Origin: Methanocorpusculaceae archaeon UBA456
Lineage (GTDB): Archaea; Halobacteriota; Methanomicrobia; Methanomicrobiales; Methanocorpusculaceae
Length of the DNA stretch: 9,044 nt
Direction: 5' to 3'
NCBI GenBank assembly: GCA_002496395.1
Contig: DAJQ01000047.1
Location: 1 to 9,044 of the forward strand
Under the pieces are notes generated by a model that was given only the letters and a program-made list of their open reading frames with translations, was not told the origin of the DNA and made no database searches. The first letter of the stretch is position 1. Each line of letters starts with the position of its first letter. This document shows, one piece after another, positions 5,340 through 9,044 of this stretch. A program made the position numbers and the translations under genes.

Positions 5340-6410
5340 TCAGTTCCCCTGATATAGTGGTTGTTCCTCTAAAAAATCCTCGATGATTGTGGCGATCTCA
5401 ACTGGCTCAACAAAGATCATTCCGTGTGCCTGCCCTTTGCGGATGATGAGCGTGGCATTTGGGATTTGATCTGCGATTTTCACTGCATTCTCCGGGGGGA
5501 TGACGATATCCTGTTCCCCGGTGATGAGAAGTGTTCTGGAACGGATTCGCGGGAGTTCCTCATACACCCCTTCCCACGAGCGGAAGGCTTTGAACTGCTC
5601 CTGTACGGCAACCGGGTCGGCAACCTCGCCATAGTCCACGAACCAGGTCAGGGGATCAGGGTGGGTGGTGCGGAATGATTCGGTGAGGAGGACCGATCCC
5701 GCACGCTCGAGGTTTTCCTCCGGGGTTTTCAGGGTCTGGCTCATCCACTCCATCACCCACTCTTCGGCAGGGATACGTTCTGCACCCCCGCAATCGGTGT
5801 TCAGAAGGATGAGGCGGTTTACTGTTTCCGGATACATGATTCCATATTCAAGGGCGATCATCCCACCCATCGAATACCCGACGATATCGACTAACGGACC
5901 AGTGCAGTTGTCCACAGTCCCGGCTCTACACTCCTCATTCTCTCCTGCCAGCTGGAGGATAACGTCATGCAGATCGATTGCTCCCTGCCGGATCGTAAAG
6001 GGTACATCCGGGTTCTTGATCCCCGATACTCCACGGTGGTTGTAGAGGATCACTGTATGGGATGTGGCGAGATGCGAGATCATCAGGCCCGGCCATTCGT
6101 CCAGGGTCATCCCGTATCCGAGGACAAAGACGATCGGAGGCCCCCCCTGTCCATTGGTCGCAGCCCGTGTACCGCCATCATGGATCACATATCTAAGGGG
6201 AACTCCGTCTTGTGTCATGATATAGGTGGATTCGTTGATGGTTTGGGGGTAGGCTGTCGTATCATCGGGACCTGCTGTTTCGATGGTGGTGTCATTCCGA
6301 CTGTCAACACACCCCGATACTCCAATGAGGGCAATGAGGGTAATGAGTATGCAGATGATGAGGAGCGTGATGGGGGTGTGTGTGGAGGTGTTTGTTGACG
6401 TGGATCGCAT
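5340..6410 (-). CDS. Exported lipid-anchored alpha/beta hydrolase
   Basis: This is a 356-residue serine hydrolase of the alpha/beta fold, anchored outside the cell. Residues 1-34 are a lipoprotein signal with a long hydrophobic core and lipobox ending G-V-S-G-C (C34). A Thr/Asp-rich linker runs to about residue 60. The hydrolase domain spans about 63-350: VFVLGYG (94-100, oxyanion strand), LYNHRGVSG (122-130), the nucleophile elbow GYSMGG with S180, the acid D301 in GEQDIVIPP, and H329 in GQAHGM. The triad is complete. C161 and C169 (ECRAGTVDNC) may form a disulfide, which fits an outside location. The closest general type is haloperoxidase/carboxylesterase-like; the substrate is unknown. ATG 6410 lies about 28 bases from a TATA box, implying a leaderless mRNA. 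It appears to be a single-gene unit. Confidence 0.9.
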   Translation of the reverse strand: MRSTSTNTSTHTPITLLIICILITLIALIGVSGCVDSRNDTTIETAGPDDTTAYPQTINESTYIMTQDGVPLRYVIHDGGTRAATNGQGGPPIVFVLGYGMTLDEWPGLMISHLATSHTVILYNHRGVSGIKNPDVPFTIRQGAIDLHDVILQLAGENEECRAGTVDNCTGPLVDIVGYSMGGMIALEYGIMYPETVNRLILLNTDCGGAERIPAEEWVMEWMSQTLKTPEENLERAGSVLLTESFRTTHPDPLTWFVDYGEVADPVAVQEQFKAFRSWEGVYEELPRIRSRTLLITGEQDIVIPPENAVKIADQIPNATLIIRKGQAHGMIFVEPVEIATIIEDFLEEQPLYQGN

Positions 6411-6432
6411 GGTGAGTAATCACTTCTGATTA

Positions 6433-6445
6433 CTATTTATTATTC
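6433..6445 (-). promoter_or_regulatory. TATA box of the hydrolase gene, leaderless spacing
   Basis: On the minus strand the sequence is GAATAATAAATAG, the best TATA match in the window. Its centre is about 28 bases from the hydrolase ATG (6410), so transcription should start at or within a few bases of the start codon. Confidence 0.5.
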
Positions 6446-6463
6446 TCCACATTTCAAAAGGGT

Positions 6464-6745
6464 TTAATCGTCACCGTTGTCCATAGGGGGATTAAGAATC
6501 TTATACAGAGGAATTGTATCGTACATACGCCTTTTAGCATTAATAAAGCCGTATTTCTTATAGAAATCAACAGATTCCGGCTCGGAATCAACGGTTAGAT
6601 ATTTCATACCAACATACTTCGAAAGGGTCAGAGCAACAATGAGTGACTTGAGGAGAATATTTTTTCCATATCCATTTCTTCTCCATCTGTCAGTTCTGCC
6701 ACTACCTGGAGTGTGGATGGTGGGGTCCAGGCTCAGGATCATCAC
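6464..6745 (-). pseudogene. GNAT acetyltransferase lacking its N-terminal half
   Basis: At most 93 residues remain against the usual 150-170. Counted from GTG 6745, the acetyl-CoA-binding motif RxxGxG is intact at 22-27 (RRNGYG), followed by helix 3 (KSLIVALTLSKYVG), the strand MKYLTVD, and the tail ESVDFYKKYGF with Y62 at the usual active-site position. The layout and last residues resemble toxin-type GNATs (TacT-like) that acetylate aminoacyl-tRNA, which is an inference. Before GTG 6745 / ATG 6742 the frame stays open for another 25 codons (including YPAICYKLNPLSSS) up to TAA at 6823-6821, exactly where the DUF1016 gene starts, but has no ATG and no ribosome site. The N-terminal strands and any paired antitoxin are missing. 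Most likely a truncated relic; a short acetyl-CoA-binding product is not excluded. Confidence 0.6.
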
Positions 6746-6822
6746 TAATGATGAGCTGAGGGGATTTAGCTTGTAGCAAATAGCAGGGTATATCTTCTCT
6801 GAAATATTAGATAGGGAGAATT

Positions 6823-7848
6823 ATGATGGATACATCCGGCCTTCCGGAAGGATACAATGTCTTACTTTCAAAGGTAAAAGACCGGTTAAGAGAAGCACAG
6901 TATACAGCACTCCGTGCCGTTAACAAAGAGCTTGTCGGCCTTTACTGGGATATTGGCAGTATTATTGCCAGCAGACAGATTGAACAGGGCTATGGGAAAT
7001 CTGTAGTCCAACAACTATCAGATGATCTAAAACGCGAATTTCCGGGTATAAAAGGCTTCTCAGTTCAGAATCTATGGTATATGCGCCAGTTTTACCTGGA
7101 GTATTGCACGAGTGAAAAAATCCAGCCACTGGTTGGAGAAATTAGCTGGAGTCATAATATCGTTATAATGTCACGCTGCAAAAATCCTCTGCAACGTGAA
7201 TTCTATATTCGAATGACCCGGAAATTTGGCTGGTCAAAGAACGTTTTGATTCACCAGATAGAGAACCATTCATATGAGAAGATGCTTTCCGGTCAGAATA
7301 ATTTTGATACGGAGCTTACACCGGAGATAAGGGCACAGGCAAAACTGGCTTTGAGAGACGAATACATTTTTGATTTTCTTGAACTTGGAGAGGAACATTC
7401 CGAAAGGGAACTTGAACGAGCACTGATAAACCGGATTGAAGATTTTCTTCGTGCAATGGGCGGGGTCTTTGCCTTTTTAGGCAGCCAGTTCAGGCTTGAA
7501 GTGGGTGATAAGGAGTATTTTATTGACCTTCTTCTCTTTCACCGCAGGCTTTGTTGTCTTGTTGCAGTCGAACTTAAAGTCGGTGAGTTTCAGCCAGAAT
7601 TTGTAGGTAAGATGCAGTTTTATCTGACGGCTCTTGACCAGCAGGTACGTGAGAACAATGAACATGCTTCCATAGGCATTATTCTGTGTAAGGAGAAGAA
7701 CCGTACTGTAGTTGAATATGCCCTTCAGTCTTCCACAACACCTATCGGAGTTGCTACATACAGGATTGTAAGTGAGCTCCCCTCTGAGCTTCAAGGCCAG
7801 CTGCCGGGGCCTGAAGAGATTGCAAAACTGCTGGAGGATGAGATCTGA
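6823..7848 (+). CDS. DUF1016/YhcG-family PDDEXK nuclease
   Basis: This is a 341-residue protein with both domains of the family (COG4804). Residues about 10-165 are the helical DUF1016_N domain, with LVGLYWDIGSII (37-48), YGKSVVQQLSDDL (57-69), FSVQNLWYMRQFY (79-91) and SWSHN (108-112). Residues about 175-325 are a restriction-endonuclease-like domain with candidate metal ligands E206, D235 (FIDLLLF), E250 and K252 (VELKVG), plus Q265 in GKMQFYL, so the D-ExK site is complete. YhcG proteins are spread by transfer and found beside restriction, toxin and mobile genes; a role in DNA processing or defence is suspected, not proven. AGGGAG at 6813-6818 fits ATG 6826 (seven bases) better than ATG 6823 (four bases). 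It starts head to head against the truncated GNAT and stands alone; codon use looks A/T-richer than the right-hand operon. Confidence 0.92.
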   Translation: MMDTSGLPEGYNVLLSKVKDRLREAQYTALRAVNKELVGLYWDIGSIIASRQIEQGYGKSVVQQLSDDLKREFPGIKGFSVQNLWYMRQFYLEYCTSEKIQPLVGEISWSHNIVIMSRCKNPLQREFYIRMTRKFGWSKNVLIHQIENHSYEKMLSGQNNFDTELTPEIRAQAKLALRDEYIFDFLELGEEHSERELERALINRIEDFLRAMGGVFAFLGSQFRLEVGDKEYFIDLLLFHRRLCCLVAVELKVGEFQPEFVGKMQFYLTALDQQVRENNEHASIGIILCKEKNRTVVEYALQSSTTPIGVATYRIVSELPSELQGQLPGPEEIAKLLEDEI

Positions 7849-8134
7849 TAACTCAGACATGAATCTGATACCATGGGGGAGAAGGATATGATGAAAGATC
7901 ATACTTTGATATAGTACCAGCTTCTTTTTCCAGATGGATTCGAAATCAAAAGAGAGAAGCCGGTAAGAGAACCTGCTCTGCCAATGCAACGATAGGGTGA
8001 GGGAAGGGATTTTCCTCCATCCGCTGTAAGGGGAGGAACTATTGGGGGTTGCCGGGGCAGATGATATTCATGATCTTCATTCAATGTCTTTGAATCCCTG
8101 AGTCTCTGGTCTCACTTGTAGTACTCTATTGACT
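7849..8134. other. Gene-poor stretch between the nuclease and the EVE operon
   Basis: This is the convergent 3' region of both flanking units. No RNA gene or convincing coding frame is visible. A hairpin, TTCCTCC (8012-8018) with GGAGGAA (8032-8038), has a perfect seven-base stem and a 13-base loop. The same TTCCTCC arm could instead pair with the GAGGGAA just upstream (about 7999-8006). A minus-strand frame at 8084-7899 (61 codons, proline-rich, ending SGKRSWYYIKV) has no ribosome site and no family I know; it may be a relic of inserted DNA. Confidence 0.4.
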
Positions 8135-8650
8135 TCAATCCCTTAGATACTGTCCTCCAACCGGCACAAAGCGCTCAGGTTTCCGCAACGCTTTATATTT
8201 CCGGATATCCTCAAGTTCAAGTGCCATCCAGTTCCGCTTCCGGCTCTCACTGCCCTTTCTGCTTCTGTCCCTGCCCTTGTCCCTTTCCCTGCCCTGGACT
8301 GCCTTCCACCGATCCTGGTTCTCAAGATACGCTACCATCTCATCCCGTGTGAGGAAGACGGCATCGCCATAGGTGTCATAGAAGGTGAGCGGATCCTCTG
8401 TGATGAGTATCCGCTTGATCGCCGCCTCCCCCGCATATCCGGTATCTTCATGCGACTGGTAGAAGACGAGCCGCATCCCCCGGCGCAGCTCTTTGTAGAC
8501 CGTCGCCGGTTTCACGAAGATGGTCTTCCCCTCTGAGAAGAACCGGTGCATATACTGTTTCGGGACGGGGAAGGTGACGCCGGTGATGGTCGTTTCTTTG
8601 TCACTCACGCTCTTTCCATTGCTATTCATGTTCTTTCCATTGCCACTCAT
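8135..8650 (-). CDS. DUF365-like archaeal protein, probable PUA fold
   Basis: This 171-residue cytoplasmic protein fits my recollection of the archaeal family DUF365. Conserved blocks are TGVTFPVPKQYMHRFF (23-38), GKTIFVKPATV (41-51), LVFYQSHEDTGYAGEA (61-76), a region near 84-115 with EDPLTFYDTYGD and FLTRDEM, and the C-terminal WMALELEDIRKY (141-152) plus RFVPVGGQYLR (160-170). The FYQSHED block is what one expects of a PUA/ASCH-like ligand pocket, suggesting binding of modified RNA or DNA. Residues about 119-139 are a highly charged, low-complexity Arg/Lys/Glu insert, and residues 1-20 come from a 21-bp repeat. ATG 8650 follows GAGGGTGA with eight-base spacing, eight bases after the EVE stop, so the two are co-transcribed and probably translationally coupled. 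A longer frame to 8734 overlaps EVE and is unlikely. Confidence 0.75.
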   Translation of the reverse strand: MSGNGKNMNSNGKSVSDKETTITGVTFPVPKQYMHRFFSEGKTIFVKPATVYKELRRGMRLVFYQSHEDTGYAGEAAIKRILITEDPLTFYDTYGDAVFLTRDEMVAYLENQDRWKAVQGRERDKGRDRSRKGSESRKRNWMALELEDIRKYKALRKPERFVPVGGQYLRD

Positions 8651-8651
8651 G
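8589..8651 (-). repeat. Three 21-bp repeats at the start of the DUF365-like gene
   Basis: On the minus strand the units are ATGAGTGGCAATGGAAAGAA (+C), ATGAATAGCAATGGAAAGAG (+C) and a diverged third starting GTGAGTGACAAAGAAACG. The first two differ at four of 21 positions. They encode MSGNGKN, MNSNGKS and VSDKETT. Each unit begins with a possible start codon in the same frame (8650, 8629, 8608), and the first two end with a GGAAAGA stretch just before the next one. Confidence 0.7.
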
Positions 8652-8658
8652 CTTTTTC

Positions 8659-9044
8659 TCACCCTCTGTTCAGGATCAGCTGATAATCCTCTTCCGGGAT
8701 CTCCCGCATCGCCACCCGGATATGGCCGGTCCACATCGTCTTGTTCTTAATAAAGGAGAGATCCGGGATGAGCGGCTTGAACTCTACCGGCTTGTTGAAA
8801 ACCCTGATCGGCTTCAGCTTCATCCGGTATGGGAATACTTCATCCCCCATCCGCTCCGGCGTCACAAAGAGCGGCGTCGAATCCTCATATCCTTCAGATA
8901 CGATCTCAAACGCACCGGCAACGGCCGAGGGTAGGATAGCGCCGCCATCCTTCTGCTGGGCGACATAGACGACGACCTTATCACCGGGTTTCACCCGCTC
9001 GATGATTGATCGGTTCCGCTTCGGAACCCCCCAGATATTCTTCT
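8659..9044 (-). CDS. EVE-domain protein, 5' end beyond the right edge
   Basis: 127 residues are visible. From the edge the frame reads KNIWGVPKRNRSIIERVKPG, then DKVVVYVAQQKD, AVAGAFEIVSE, FPYRMKLKPIRVF, FKPLIPDLSFIKNK and AMREIPEEDYQLIL. This follows the Pyrococcus horikoshii EVE protein PH1033, as I recall it, almost block for block, so only about 20 N-terminal residues are missing. EVE domains have a PUA-like fold with a pocket for modified bases; they are thought to read modified DNA or RNA and often occur with restriction or RNA-modification functions. A GTG at 8994 exists but would discard the conserved W-G-V-P-K block and is not the start. The TGA (8661-8659) is eight bases before the next gene and lies within that gene's ribosome site, pointing to tight co-expression with a second PUA-like protein. 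Confidence 0.9.
   Translation of the reverse strand, partial: KNIWGVPKRNRSIIERVKPGDKVVVYVAQQKDGGAILPSAVAGAFEIVSEGYEDSTPLFVTPERMGDEVFPYRMKLKPIRVFNKPVEFKPLIPDLSFIKNKTMWTGHIRVAMREIPEEDYQLILNRG

Noticed and set aside
7477..7989. 170-codon minus-strand frame opposite the DUF1016 gene
   Set aside because: Most of it mirrors the nuclease coding sequence, and it shows no domain or start signal.
7899..8084. 61-codon proline-rich minus-strand frame
   Set aside because: It has no ribosome site and no known family; kept only as a note on possible relic DNA.
1..9044. CRISPR array, tRNA, rRNA or transposase
   Set aside because: No regularly spaced repeats, cloverleaf, rRNA-like stretch or DDE/HUH-type protein is visible on either strand.

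Overview
The window looks like chromosomal DNA of a methanogenic archaeon, most likely of the Methanomicrobiales type. This is inference, not proof. The supports are Shine-Dalgarno sites of the GGAG/GGTGAT kind, A/T-rich TATA-like boxes 25-55 bases before several starts, one gene that looks leaderless, a REC-PAS regulator typical of methanogens, a haloarchaeal/methanogen-style FkbM methyltransferase, an EVE protein close to Pyrococcus PH1033, and a neighbour resembling the archaeal family DUF365. No rRNA, tRNA, CRISPR array or intact transposase is visible.

Layout. 1-90: the first 30 codons of an unrecognised minus-strand gene. 91-380: a gene-free stretch. 381-737: a two-repeat TPR lipoprotein. 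875-1744: a response regulator with a PAS domain and no recognisable output domain. 1924-2627: an FkbM-type methyltransferase whose first ~30 codons are in another frame, so it is frameshifted or oddly started. 2671-3075 (minus): a carboxymuconolactone-decarboxylase-like protein, convergent with the methyltransferase. 3178-3706: a run of very small plus-strand reading frames: a protein with a VapB-like acidic/DYDYK tail, an 18-codon frame overlapping its stop by ATGA, an unrecognised 62-residue frame and a 35-residue Cys-rich membrane peptide ending in a hairpin. 3864-5120 (minus): a 12-TM MFS transporter. 5340-6410 (minus): an exported, lipid-anchored alpha/beta hydrolase with a full catalytic triad. 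6464-6745 (minus): the C-terminal half of a GNAT acetyltransferase, abutting head to head a complete DUF1016/YhcG PDDEXK nuclease (6823-7848). 7849-8134: gene-poor. 8135-9044 (minus): a two-gene operon of an EVE protein (start beyond the right edge) and a DUF365-like protein.

How they work together. Most genes appear to be single transcription units without a shared pathway. The only clear operon is EVE-DUF365, two probably PUA-fold proteins. The middle and right parts (VapB-like remnant, truncated GNAT, DUF1016 nuclease, frameshifted methyltransferase) have the look of accessory DNA in partial decay, with toxin-antitoxin and nuclease modules coming and going. I see no complete new multi-gene system. 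The leads worth following are the small-gene cluster at 3178-3706, the GNAT/DUF1016 junction, and the EVE-DUF365 pair with its repeated start-codon unit.
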